Assembly (NCBI RefSeq): GCF_003003285.1
Contig: NZ_PVTP01000012.1
Coordinates: forward strand, 88,911-138,300
Direction: 5' to 3'
Origin: Yoonia maritima
GTDB taxonomy: Bacteria; Pseudomonadota; Alphaproteobacteria; Rhodobacterales; Rhodobacteraceae
Length of the DNA stretch: 49,390 bases
A program made the translations under genes and the position numbers. Under the pieces are notes generated by a model. The model was given only the letters and a program-made list of their open reading frames with translations, did not search any database and was not told where the DNA came from. Positions 1 through 8,047 of the stretch are shown here, in pieces (the stretch's first letter is position 1; each line of letters begins with the position of its first letter).

Positions 1-621
1 AGACAGGGTGACCGCTGGCGTGCCGATTTGGCTCCAGGCGTAGGTCAACGTCTGACCCGCATCCTGCGCATCCGATCCGGACCCATCCAGCGTCACGCTC
101 GCACCCGAGGCCACATTCTGCGCCGTACCCGCATCCGCCGTTGGCGCGGTGTTAACCGGGGCAGCGACGCGCGCATTCACCAATACAGTGGACGAGACAC
201 CTTTGATTCCAATTTCATAGTCGTAAACCGTACCGCCGTGGGTTCCGCGAAACCGCACCCCCATAAAATCATCGCTTGCGAAAGTCCCGTTTGCACCGTC
301 GGACACAAAGTTCTGAATGCCAGTAATCCCGCAGTTCGATTCCACCGATGCGGCCGTGATATCGTTTGGCCAAGAATCAATAGAACCGCCAAACCAATAG
401 TTACTTCCTGACGAACCACCATTGCCTGAAAAATTGACCTGCGCCTCCTGAAACCCAACGTCATAGTATGGGTTAAAGTTACAGCTTCCCGCAGTAACAC
501 CCACGGGTTTTATCACGGAGTCGATAAAAGCTCCGCCACCGAGCGCCAACGCGCTTTTGGGCAGTATCGACAAAAATAACATAAGAGAAAAGACGAGAGC
601 TCTTGAGATAATATGGGGCAC
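1..621 (-). CDS. Secreted PKD/REJ-type repeat protein, C-terminus cut by window edge
   Basis: The minus strand is open from a GTG at 621 to base 1 without a stop (207 codons visible). The N-terminus is a signal peptide: a basic start, a hydrophobic run (LVFSLMLFLSIL) and a cleavage-like SALA-L. Residues about 30-150 form a domain I do not recognise, with paired cysteines. From about residue 150 a PKD/REJ-like immunoglobulin-fold repeat begins, with the hallmarks NTAPTADAG, VTLDGSGSDAQD and LTYAWSQ. Such repeats occur in exported surface or adhesion proteins. The rest of the gene lies outside the window, so its enzymatic or adhesive role cannot be told. An in-frame ATG at 582 is an alternative start, but the GTG gives the better signal peptide. 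Confidence 0.8.
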   Translation of the reverse strand, partial: MPHIISRALVFSLMLFLSILPKSALALGGGAFIDSVIKPVGVTAGSCNFNPYYDVGFQEAQVNFSGNGGSSGSNYWFGGSIDSWPNDITAASVESNCGITGIQNFVSDGANGTFASDDFMGVRFRGTHGGTVYDYEIGIKGVSSTVLVNARVAAPVNTAPTADAGTAQNVASGASVTLDGSGSDAQDAGQTLTYAWSQIGTPAVTLS

Positions 622-702
622 TGGTGAATCCAATCGAGTATTCTGGCGCGTGGCGCGGTGATCTGGTTTTGTTAGAAAATACTGTTTTGGATTTTCATTT
701 CC

Positions 703-716
703 GTGCCCTGGGGCAC
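703..716. promoter_or_regulatory. 14-bp inverted repeat between divergent genes
   Basis: GTGCCC-TG-GGGCAC is a perfect inverted repeat in the 207-bp divergent gap between the secreted repeat protein and the tail-collar gene. It could be an operator or a small RNA hairpin. The half TGGGGCAC recurs near 614. No regulator can be assigned. Confidence 0.3.
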
Positions 717-828
717 AGAATCGAAAAACGCGAATTGATTGATTGAAGAAAGAAACGAACGGGATCGCCGTGAGTTCGATTCAACTGACATGCAATCAGA
801 TACGATTGCGAAATTCGGAGTTACCGTA

Positions 829-1338
829 ATGGAACCATTTATTGCTCAAATCATGCTTTTTGGTGGAAATTTCGCACCACGTGGCTGGGCGTTTTGCGAC
901 GGGCAGCTCTTGCCTATTTCGTCCAATTCAGCACTCTTTAGCATACTTGGCACAACCTACGGCGGTGACGGTCGTTCGACATTTGCGCTGCCTGATCTGC
1001 GCGGTCGCGCACCAATTCACGCAGGATCGGGTCCAGGCCTTTCACCACGCGTGATCGGTCAGCGCGTCGGCATTGAAGACGTGACCTTGGTTGAATCACA
1101 GATTCCCCCGCATAATCACAGCCTGAATTTTGTGAATATCCCTGCCGACAATGATCGTCCAACTGGTGACTACCTCGCGCGATCAACAACATACACTGCA
1201 ACAACAACGCCGACTTCACAGTTAGCCGCAGGTAGCATTAGCAATGCAGGCGGTGGCCAGCAGCACGAGAACATGCAGCCGAGCCTTGTGATTAATTACA
1301 TCATCGCACTTCAGGGCACCTTCCCGTCGCGCAGCTAA
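829..1338 (+). CDS. Tail-collar domain protein (MdpB-like)
   Basis: A 169-aa protein with the phage tail-collar domain in its N-terminal half: FIAQIMLFGGNFAPRGWAFC, DGQLLPISSNSALFSILGTT, YGGDGRSTFALPDLRGR. This family (microcystin-dependent-protein type) is common as free-standing genes in bacterial chromosomes. The residues after 100 resemble the fibre-like tail with an HNH-like PPHNHSLNF segment and a C-terminal NYIIALQG. The start at 829 is preferred to one at 739 because CGGAG lies 8 bases ahead and the family begins at MEPFIAQI. There are no other phage genes nearby, so it is not evidence of a prophage. Its role is unknown; surface or export-linked functions have been proposed for the family. 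Confidence 0.85.
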   Translation: MEPFIAQIMLFGGNFAPRGWAFCDGQLLPISSNSALFSILGTTYGGDGRSTFALPDLRGRAPIHAGSGPGLSPRVIGQRVGIEDVTLVESQIPPHNHSLNFVNIPADNDRPTGDYLARSTTYTATTTPTSQLAAGSISNAGGGQQHENMQPSLVINYIIALQGTFPSRS

Positions 1339-1383
1339 TGTCACAGCGTTAATTTACCTTCTTAAAAAAGGGTAAGTATGTGG

Positions 1384-1412
1384 GCGAACCTAATCTTTTC
1401 ATTTAGGTTCGC
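1384..1412 (+). terminator. Hairpin after the tail-collar gene
   Basis: Perfect 10-bp stem GCGAACCTAA / TTAGGTTCGC with a 9-nt loop, 45 bases after the tail-collar stop and 28 bases before the DUF4331 start. No T-run follows, so it may be a weak terminator, a processing site or a leader element of the next gene. Confidence 0.45.
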
Positions 1413-1440
1413 TCGTAAATACATTTCCGAGGAAGACAAA

Positions 1441-2649
1441 ATGAGCACGCGAAATACGTTATTTTCTGTTGCCGCGATCTGTGGTGGAATCTGCGCTACC
1501 GCAGTAATCGCATCAGATCACCGTGATGCGCCTTATACGCAATTAAACCCGATGTCTGATATTGGGGACAGCTTTCTATTTCGCGGCGCGCAAACCGGTG
1601 GGCTCACGATGTCATTCACACTGAACCCCTTGTCAGGCAGCGGCGCGCCCGGCACGCTTGGCTCTGACGAAATTAAGCTTGATCCAAAGCTGATCTACAT
1701 GTTCAAGCTGGACACAGATGATGATGCGATTGCAGATATTGTCTACAAAGTCCGTGTTCATGACATTGAAGGCGAAGCACAACGCCAACGGCTTGAACTG
1801 CGGCGTGCAACGGGCGACGATGCGCGATCAAACCGTTGGGACGGCGAAGATGTTGGTGAAGGTTTCACCACTGCACTGAACCACGCATTAGAAGTCACCA
1901 CCGGCACAAACGGTGAACTTTTGTTTGTTGGTCCACGGCGTGACCCATTCTTCTTTGATTTCACGACCGTTCAGGCGCCAGCGGCACTTGCTATTAAGCA
2001 AGCACTGGCAGGAGGCGACCACCTACCTGCCGCACCGACCTCAATCGGCGCATTTGGTGTTTCAGATATGACCCTGATCACGCTAGAAGTACCCGAATTG
2101 GCCGATCAAAAATTGAACTATTGGGTCGTTGTCGCTGACGAAGACGGTCATGCCGTTGATCGTATGGGGCGCGCTGGCGTTCAGGGTATATTCTTTGTGG
2201 ATCCGCCGGTTGGGTATAACCCCAACCGCTATTTGCCTGTCGATAGATCCTATGAAACCGTCGGCGCGTTCAACGATGCCTACAATGCGACGACCCCAGC
2301 TGAAGGCATTGCTAAGTTTGGCGATCAGTTTAAATTCAGCTTCGAACGGCTTGAGGTTGAAGAAGCCCAACTTGATGACATCGTCGATTTTTACAGTCGT
2401 GATATGATCCTTTGGAACCCATCAGAGCCAGCAGGTTACCCCAACGGGCGTAGCTTTGCAGAGGACGCAATTTATTGGACGATCGCGGATGTGAACCCAT
2501 TCTTTTACGCCGATCCGACGAGCTTCCTCCCTCGGAGTTCGGACCAAGACCTGAACCTTGATAAATTCCCGTATGCGGCACCATCATTTAATCAAGCATG
2601 GAAACCCGGCGTGCCTGTTCGCCCAGTTGCGCCAATCTACATGGATTGA
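1441..2649 (+). CDS. DUF4331 family exported protein
   Basis: A 402-aa protein. Residues 1-24 are a signal peptide (NTLFSVAAICGGICATAVIA-SDH). The mature N-terminus SDHRDAPYTQ and the following DIGDSFLFR match the DUF4331 signature, in which an SSHREAP-like start is followed by D(I/L)(T/G)D. The length is near usual for the family. The biochemical function of DUF4331 is not known to me; acidic stretches such as KLDTDDDAIAD suggest possible metal binding. The start at 1441 is chosen over 1378 because AGGAAG lies at 1430 and the signal peptide begins there. It ends one base before the convergent cyclase gene. Confidence 0.85.
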   Translation: MSTRNTLFSVAAICGGICATAVIASDHRDAPYTQLNPMSDIGDSFLFRGAQTGGLTMSFTLNPLSGSGAPGTLGSDEIKLDPKLIYMFKLDTDDDAIADIVYKVRVHDIEGEAQRQRLELRRATGDDARSNRWDGEDVGEGFTTALNHALEVTTGTNGELLFVGPRRDPFFFDFTTVQAPAALAIKQALAGGDHLPAAPTSIGAFGVSDMTLITLEVPELADQKLNYWVVVADEDGHAVDRMGRAGVQGIFFVDPPVGYNPNRYLPVDRSYETVGAFNDAYNATTPAEGIAKFGDQFKFSFERLEVEEAQLDDIVDFYSRDMILWNPSEPAGYPNGRSFAEDAIYWTIADVNPFFYADPTSFLPRSSDQDLNLDKFPYAAPSFNQAWKPGVPVRPVAPIYMD

Positions 2650-2650
2650 T

Positions 2651-3478
2651 CTATAACCCTGCGGGCCGGAGCACATCCACCGGTCCGCGGCCTTTTGCCT
2701 TGATCGAACCGAGCGGTTCATACCCGTCTTGGTCGATCAACAAATCATACGTGCTGCGCGACAACAGTATTTCGTTCACGCCACAGCCTGCAACGACGCG
2801 CGCTGCTGTATTCACGGTATCGCCCCAGATATCGTAACTTAACCGATCATATCCGATGACCCCAGACAGCACCGGGCCAGAGTTAATTCCGATCCGAATT
2901 TGCCACGCTGGCATATCTGGTGTTAATCCAAAGGGTCGTATATTTTTGACGAACGAAAGAAAATCCCGAGCTGCGTCAACCATACGGGTCGCTGATTTCG
3001 GATCTTCATTCAGGCCTGACACACACATGTAAGCATCGCCAATCGTTTTCACCTTTTCGACAATGTGGTTTGCAACAATTCGATCAAACTCCGAATAATA
3101 CTGATCCAAAATCTGAACCAGTATCAACGGATCAAGTGTTTCGGCATGTGCTGTAAACCCTACGAAGTCGGCAAACATCACAGTTGCCTCTTCATAGCGG
3201 CGCGGAACTACGCCCCCAGTTTGCTTCAGTTCAGACGCAACTGACGAAGGCATAATGGATTTTAAAAGGTGATCCGTGCGTTCTTGTTCGTGTGTAAGCT
3301 TGGTGTTCGCAACCTGTAGCGCGGCTTTTGCGTCTTCTACCTCTGCTAAGACGCGCCGTTGAAATGACTGGCCTGTATCAATTAGATGTTCTAATTCGGC
3401 GCGCCGCAATTCCGATTTAGCCAAAAGTCGTTTGGTACGAAGTAATTCCCTATCACTATTTGCGAGACCGTCCGACAT
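2651..3478 (-). CDS. Class III adenylate/guanylate cyclase
   Basis: A 275-aa soluble cyclase. Residues about 10-80 are a charged, probably coiled-coil segment; residues about 90-270 are the class III catalytic domain. Metal-binding aspartates are seen in VMFADFVGFT and KTIGDAYMC. The transition-state Asn/Arg pair is in GDTVNTAARV. A lysine ahead of KTIGD and the aspartate in YDIWGD are the adenine-selecting type, so cAMP is the likely product. There is no membrane segment or HAMP domain, so input is probably through a partner. It lies 29 bases downstream of the FIST gene in the same direction, and the FIST protein is the obvious candidate sensor. Start ATG at 3478 has only a distant GGAG. Confidence 0.88.
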   Translation of the reverse strand: MSDGLANSDRELLRTKRLLAKSELRRAELEHLIDTGQSFQRRVLAEVEDAKAALQVANTKLTHEQERTDHLLKSIMPSSVASELKQTGGVVPRRYEEATVMFADFVGFTAHAETLDPLILVQILDQYYSEFDRIVANHIVEKVKTIGDAYMCVSGLNEDPKSATRMVDAARDFLSFVKNIRPFGLTPDMPAWQIRIGINSGPVLSGVIGYDRLSYDIWGDTVNTAARVVAGCGVNEILLSRSTYDLLIDQDGYEPLGSIKAKGRGPVDVLRPAGL

Positions 3479-3507
3479 AGGCTGGAACTCACTCCTATTG
3501 CTAAATT

Positions 3508-4653
3508 CTAGGGCGTGCCCAATAACACCGCGACAAACGCATTCGTGTGTGTCAAAGGCTGGCCGCCATTAAAGTCGGGTGCGATTTCACCGTAACAGTA
3601 AAAGCCCGCTGTCGGAACATTTTCTCCGATAACATTCTTAATGGCGGCATATTCTTCGCCTGTACGTGTCCCTAGTGTCGCACGGCGCCCTGCACAGGAA
3701 AATAGCAGCGCAGCGTCAACTTTCCCTTCACCGAAACCAGCAAATGCTTGCCCAACAGAATTCCGCGCGGCATCCACAATTTCTTCGCGCGATGCCGTCG
3801 CAAGCTGTACCATACTGTCTTGCGCAACAGGGTTCACCATGTGAATAGCCCCAGTATCAGCATCAAAGTTCAGCGGTGAGCTGAGAACGAGCGATTGCCG
3901 AGTCTCGTCTTGGACGGCAAGCGGGTAAAAGATCGACGGTTGCTGCAAATAGTCAGCATAAAGGTCAGCAGCAGGACGGTCGTCAATCTGATGGACCACA
4001 GGGCCGTCAGCCTTAGTCACCGGATGGGATTGTCCCAATGGTGTGTATCCTGTCGATACACCCGTAGAGACGACAAGTGGTCCGTGCAGCATCAGAACGA
4101 CGACAGCATCGCTTGTGACAACGCCACCGCACATCTGACGCGTGCCTTCAAAGCGCAACTGATCACCTGCAGCGCCACCGACAACAGGCACATCTGCACC
4201 CACTGCACTTCGTATCCCTTCAACCAGATGATGGATATTTGTTCCCAAACCTTCCAGCAAAGAGATGCAAAGAGACGGCGCAATTTCTGAACCCGCATGC
4301 GCCATAGCAACAGCATCTTTGGCAGCGGTCAGAGGATCAGAAATTGCATTGCGTCCAATTCCAACGGTGAACTGAATACTATCAGAAGCGAACAGAGTAA
4401 TAACGAGGCTGTCTTCTAAAAAGCCTTCACCACCCGCAATCTCACCATCTGTAGTACATCCAACGACCAACAAATCGGGGAACCGCGCTTTGATCTCTTT
4501 GGCAACAATGTCCAAGTCAAAATCCACCCCTGCGTAAACCATTGCAGCTTGCGCGGATTGCCCATCCAGAGACGCGACCGCCATATCCAAGGCAAATTTC
4601 GTGGCTTCCCCAGTGTCGGGTTCATCACTCCATCCGATGACAACCTTCAGCAT
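3508..4653 (-). CDS. FIST domain sensory protein
   Basis: A 381-aa cytoplasmic protein with FIST_N (about 25-220) and FIST_C (about 230-370) domains. Recognisable features are VVGCTTDGEIAGGEGFLEDS near residue 90, PVVGGAAGDQL near 175 and AGFYCYGEIAPDFNG near the C-terminus. FIST domains are predicted ligand-sensing modules, often fused to or beside cyclases, kinases or chemoreceptors, and small molecules such as amino acids have been suggested as ligands. Here it is followed after 29 bases by a class III cyclase and lies just downstream of an aromatic-amino-acid-type decarboxylase, which suits an amino-acid or amine signal. That link is inference. A GGGGGG run lies ahead of the ATG at 4653. 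Confidence 0.85.
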   Translation of the reverse strand: MLKVVIGWSDEPDTGEATKFALDMAVASLDGQSAQAAMVYAGVDFDLDIVAKEIKARFPDLLVVGCTTDGEIAGGEGFLEDSLVITLFASDSIQFTVGIGRNAISDPLTAAKDAVAMAHAGSEIAPSLCISLLEGLGTNIHHLVEGIRSAVGADVPVVGGAAGDQLRFEGTRQMCGGVVTSDAVVVLMLHGPLVVSTGVSTGYTPLGQSHPVTKADGPVVHQIDDRPAADLYADYLQQPSIFYPLAVQDETRQSLVLSSPLNFDADTGAIHMVNPVAQDSMVQLATASREEIVDAARNSVGQAFAGFGEGKVDAALLFSCAGRRATLGTRTGEEYAAIKNVIGENVPTAGFYCYGEIAPDFNGGQPLTHTNAFVAVLLGTP

Positions 4654-4723
4654 TCTCCATCCCCCCTAATTTGCGGAAGAATGCCAAAGGCTATCTCCCG
4701 TTCAATTTTGGATAAGCATCATT

Positions 4724-6970
4724 TTACTCCCAAACAAGCCCATTTTTTTCCATAATTTCAATAGCAGCAACCCTAGCGACCTCTACGAAACTAGAGACAA
4801 CTTTCGGTATGTAATTACCATCTTCGGTTGCGGACACCCAAGGATCTTGGGTCGTTGAAATCAAGAATGACATGGAAGAACCATTGGTCGGCTTCAAGCC
4901 TGCGCGCTCGGCATACGCATCGACAAACTCCTGCCCATAGCTTGGGACATCAAACGCAGAAGAGGTCACAAACATCGGCTTGTCAGGCACAACACCACCA
5001 TCGAATGTACTAATCGACAGCTTTTGATAAATGGCTGTGTTTAGATCGTTCATCAGGGCAACGTCGGAATTCCAGCCGTCCTTTGTCTTAAAGTTGACCG
5101 CATAGGTGACGATGTTTTGGTCTGATCCCAATTCTTGGAACAGTTTAAGCGCGTCTTTGTCGCGTTCAAACAAGGCAACCAATTCATCGTTTTGTGGTTT
5201 CACAAAGTGGTCACGGATGTATTTGATTTGACGCGCGACAGCCTCTGCGTCTTGTCCGGCTTTTTGTGCAGGCAACCGTTGGAAAGGCACCACTTTGATA
5301 ATGTCGTCGGCTCCGTCATGGGTCACCAATTCTGAATACAGGCGCTTAGAATTAAAGATACATTTCCCCAGCAATTTACCATAGCCGGATTTGTCGGGGC
5401 GGATCATTGCATGGGATAGATAAACGCCAGCGGCAGCGGCACCGGGTTTAGACCCTTCGATGCCGTAAACACCCACGGTTGGATCAACGCCACCGTGATA
5501 CACAACAGGCGCGGTGAATGTGATCATGTCCCGCATCGCGCCATTTCGATAGCAAAGCGCACCGGCAGGATACGGAATAAACCCGGCCTTATGCGGGTCA
5601 ACTGTCTGCGTATCGGCATGTTGGAATGCGCGATACTGACGCATGACATAGTCGCTCATTATCATTGCAGGGGTTTGCTCCAGGGCGCCACCTTGTTTGG
5701 GGTCGATTGGTTCTTTGCTATCACGCAGCATCGACGCGAAATACCCACCCCAAGCGCCATCCACATGTAGTGAAAATTCGAGCCCCTTCTTGCGGAACTC
5801 ATCACGAAGATCGACAATATCCGCAAGCGGATCAACTGCGCTTTCTTCCGTAGACCCAATGACGGCAACCACCTCGATCACGGGACGTTTTTTATCTAAG
5901 CAATCTTGCAGCACTTCACGCAAACGGTCCATGCGCATACGGCCATCCAGATCGACATCAATACGCCACAGCTGATTTGCGCCAAGGCCGATCAATGCCG
6001 CGCTTTTGGGCCACGAATAATGTGCTGTCGATGGGGCCAACACCACCGGAAGACTTTGGACGTCTTTAGATATAAATCGCTGCTGGTATTCAGCTAGGCC
6101 AAGGTTTTGAACGGAATACTTGTCTAGTGCAGCCGCTATCGCTGCAGGCGTAACGCCAAACTGGGACTGCATACGTGGCGACAAGGCAATGACGTCATCA
6201 ATCGCAACATTCAAAAGCTCCCAACACTCCAAATCAAGAAGCTTCTTAGAATCCCCATCTGCAAGCATGACCTCTACATCTTTAGCAGCCGCAAGGTCGG
6301 GTTCATTGCGGATCGCTTCAGCCAAAGTGATCGGCATATATTTCAGGTTACGCGCAGCCCACATCGACTCTCCGTTTGCGACGGACCCATCACAGGTAAT
6401 ATGCGCCCAAGGCGTCGGGGTCGTGCTGCTTTGGTCATCATCTGCGGGAACAGTATACCCCAACATGCGCGCCAAATCTTTCCCCACTTCGATCTCGAGC
6501 AGGGTCGTTACGGGCGACGCTTCGGCAGCAACATTGTTTTGGTTATACAGCATCGCAGCAAAATAACCGATCGCGCCGGGCATCGTGATATCCCAGTACA
6601 TATGCGACTGGTTGCGATAACTGGAAAGCGGGATCGAACCGTGCAACGCCCCTAGTAGGTCATCAAGCTTGGTATCAAGCGCTGAAATCGTCTCGAGATA
6701 GGTATCTGACTTTTTGATTTCAGGCGTAACATAAGCCGGATCACCGAACTGCGCACCATATTCCCGGCGCGCATTACAGTGCGCCTCGACAGCGCGCCCA
6801 ACAGATCGGCTAAGCACATCTTCGTTTTCGGCAAGCGGACCTAGGAACCAGCCTGCCAGCGACGTGGACCCCTTGCTCCTATCCAAGTCCATACGACCTT
6901 CGCCCTTCTCCTTTTGGTGAAATGCTGAAAGTGTCGATACGATTTTTTTGTGCTTGTCTGATCGGTTCAT
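4724..6970 (-). CDS. PLP-dependent tyrosine-decarboxylase-like enzyme
   Basis: A 748-aa group II PLP decarboxylase. The PLP lysine is K461 in TVDPHKAGFIPYPAG, D404 in LHVDGAWGGYF should pair with the pyridine nitrogen, and H317 in PSTAHYSWPK stacks on the ring. The region from DPHKAGFIPY through YGIEGSKPGAAAAGVYLSHA and SGYGKLLG resembles enterococcal tyrosine decarboxylase more than glutamate decarboxylases. It is longer than both (about 620 and 470 residues), mostly by N-terminal and C-terminal extensions. The substrate is therefore an aromatic or other amino acid, not proven. A second start at 6892 has a much better ribosome site (AAGGAGAAGGGCGAAGG) and would remove 26 residues. The gene lies between the Crp-type regulator upstream and the FIST/cyclase pair downstream, all on the same strand. 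Confidence 0.85.
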   Translation of the reverse strand: MNRSDKHKKIVSTLSAFHQKEKGEGRMDLDRSKGSTSLAGWFLGPLAENEDVLSRSVGRAVEAHCNARREYGAQFGDPAYVTPEIKKSDTYLETISALDTKLDDLLGALHGSIPLSSYRNQSHMYWDITMPGAIGYFAAMLYNQNNVAAEASPVTTLLEIEVGKDLARMLGYTVPADDDQSSTTPTPWAHITCDGSVANGESMWAARNLKYMPITLAEAIRNEPDLAAAKDVEVMLADGDSKKLLDLECWELLNVAIDDVIALSPRMQSQFGVTPAAIAAALDKYSVQNLGLAEYQQRFISKDVQSLPVVLAPSTAHYSWPKSAALIGLGANQLWRIDVDLDGRMRMDRLREVLQDCLDKKRPVIEVVAVIGSTEESAVDPLADIVDLRDEFRKKGLEFSLHVDGAWGGYFASMLRDSKEPIDPKQGGALEQTPAMIMSDYVMRQYRAFQHADTQTVDPHKAGFIPYPAGALCYRNGAMRDMITFTAPVVYHGGVDPTVGVYGIEGSKPGAAAAGVYLSHAMIRPDKSGYGKLLGKCIFNSKRLYSELVTHDGADDIIKVVPFQRLPAQKAGQDAEAVARQIKYIRDHFVKPQNDELVALFERDKDALKLFQELGSDQNIVTYAVNFKTKDGWNSDVALMNDLNTAIYQKLSISTFDGGVVPDKPMFVTSSAFDVPSYGQEFVDAYAERAGLKPTNGSSMSFLISTTQDPWVSATEDGNYIPKVVSSFVEVARVAAIEIMEKNGLVWE

Positions 6971-6993
6971 GTGGGGTCCCGCTGGTTAAATGT

Positions 6994-7044
6994 CTCAATG
7001 AAAACAAACGCACGACATACGCCATTTATGGCTTTGTCGTGCGT
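6994..7044 (-). terminator. Strong hairpin between Crp-type gene and decarboxylase
   Basis: Perfect 10-bp stem ACGCACGACA (7008-7017) / TGTCGTGCGT (7035-7044), with an inner stem GCCAT/ATGGC (7021-7032). Read on the minus strand it is followed by TTTGTTTTCATT, the pattern of a factor-independent terminator for the Crp-type gene 107 bases upstream. Its symmetry also allows an operator role for the decarboxylase. Confidence 0.6.
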
Positions 7045-7150
7045 GTTACTGGTTACACTTGGTGTATGCAGGCCCGCCCCGCGGCAAATCTGTGCGCTGG
7101 GGCACGAGGCCGCAAAATTACTCTCATGATGTGTGGTAAACTGGTCGCTG

Positions 7151-7864
7151 CTACTGCGCTGTGCCTTCAGCAGACACTAGCAGGCGATCAAGATCTAGAA
7201 TGACAACCTTCTTGTGCATTGTCTCGATAATGCCAGCCTTGTTTAGCCTTGCAATAGCGCGGCTAACGGCTTCTCGGTTCGATCCAACAAAGCTCGCCAT
7301 CCCCTCTCGGGTTGGGGCATCGTTAATCACACCGCCTTGGATCAACTGTTCTTGGGCTTGGGCCAATTGCATTAGTCGAATGCTGACGCGTGTCTCAACG
7401 CTGTGCACAACAAGATCAAAGACCCGTTCATTCATGCGCCGTAATCGTGCACCTAAATCTGTCGCTAAATTGACTGCCGTTTGCGGGTGGGCCAGCAAAA
7501 TTTCGCGAAATTTTGCGCCGCTCAACTTCGCAAAAACACAGTCAGCGCTGGCGGAAATCGTGATTGAACGCGCCGCACCATCTAATGCTGCAAGTTCCCC
7601 GAAATAACCGCCAACAGCGATTTCCGTAAAGAGTATCTCGCGGCCATTGTCCGCAACCAACTGACCAATAACGCCACCCGAAATCAAAAAATACGTTTCT
7701 GAGGTAAGATCGCCATGTTGCATAACCAAACGCCCGCGCGGCGCTGTTATGACATCCATCTTCTGCGCGATCACTGACAGTTCATCGTCAGAAATACCTA
7801 AAAACAGGCTACAACTTGCCAGAGTCCCCGATAGCTTCGCGCGTGCGCGTTGAATATCGTTCAT
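7151..7864 (-). CDS. Crp/Fnr family transcriptional regulator
   Basis: A 237-aa regulator. Residues about 25-145 are a cyclic-nucleotide-binding domain with a phosphate-binding cassette FGELAALDGAARSITISA, which keeps the Gly-Glu and Arg-Ser residues that hold the cAMP phosphate. Residues about 165-225 are a Crp-type winged helix with SNREAVSRAIARLNKAGII as recognition region. No Cys cluster for an iron-sulfur centre is present, so it is not a classical FNR. It is transcribed toward the decarboxylase, FIST and cyclase genes, and a nearby cAMP source makes cAMP the natural candidate effector (inference). The 183-bp gap on its other side separates it from the divergent RND operon, which it could also control. 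Confidence 0.85.
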   Translation of the reverse strand: MNDIQRARAKLSGTLASCSLFLGISDDELSVIAQKMDVITAPRGRLVMQHGDLTSETYFLISGGVIGQLVADNGREILFTEIAVGGYFGELAALDGAARSITISASADCVFAKLSGAKFREILLAHPQTAVNLATDLGARLRRMNERVFDLVVHSVETRVSIRLMQLAQAQEQLIQGGVINDAPTREGMASFVGSNREAVSRAIARLNKAGIIETMHKKVVILDLDRLLVSAEGTAQ

Positions 7865-8047
7865 TTATTTTTATTGCACCCAGTTAGAGCGCCCCCACAG
7901 CATAGATTACGTGAAACAACGGCATATAGCTAGAACCGAACCACAAAGAATTTACCCTAGGGAAACACACCAAGTTTATTTCAACTTTCCCGACGGAAAC
8001 TGCATTTCCATGCGTATCATTGAAAACACCTTGCGTTAGGAACACCC

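Noticed and set aside
28..500. Two open frames over the left-edge repeat protein (28-411 plus, 177-500 minus)
   Set aside because: They are shadows of the minus-strand frame 621-1, which has a signal peptide and a recognisable repeat.
829..1338. Tail-collar gene as sign of a prophage
   Set aside because: No other phage genes are near, and free-standing copies are common.
4724..6970. Glutamate decarboxylase for acid resistance
   Set aside because: The PLP-lysine region and the downstream segment match tyrosine decarboxylases better, and no glutamate/GABA antiporter is near.
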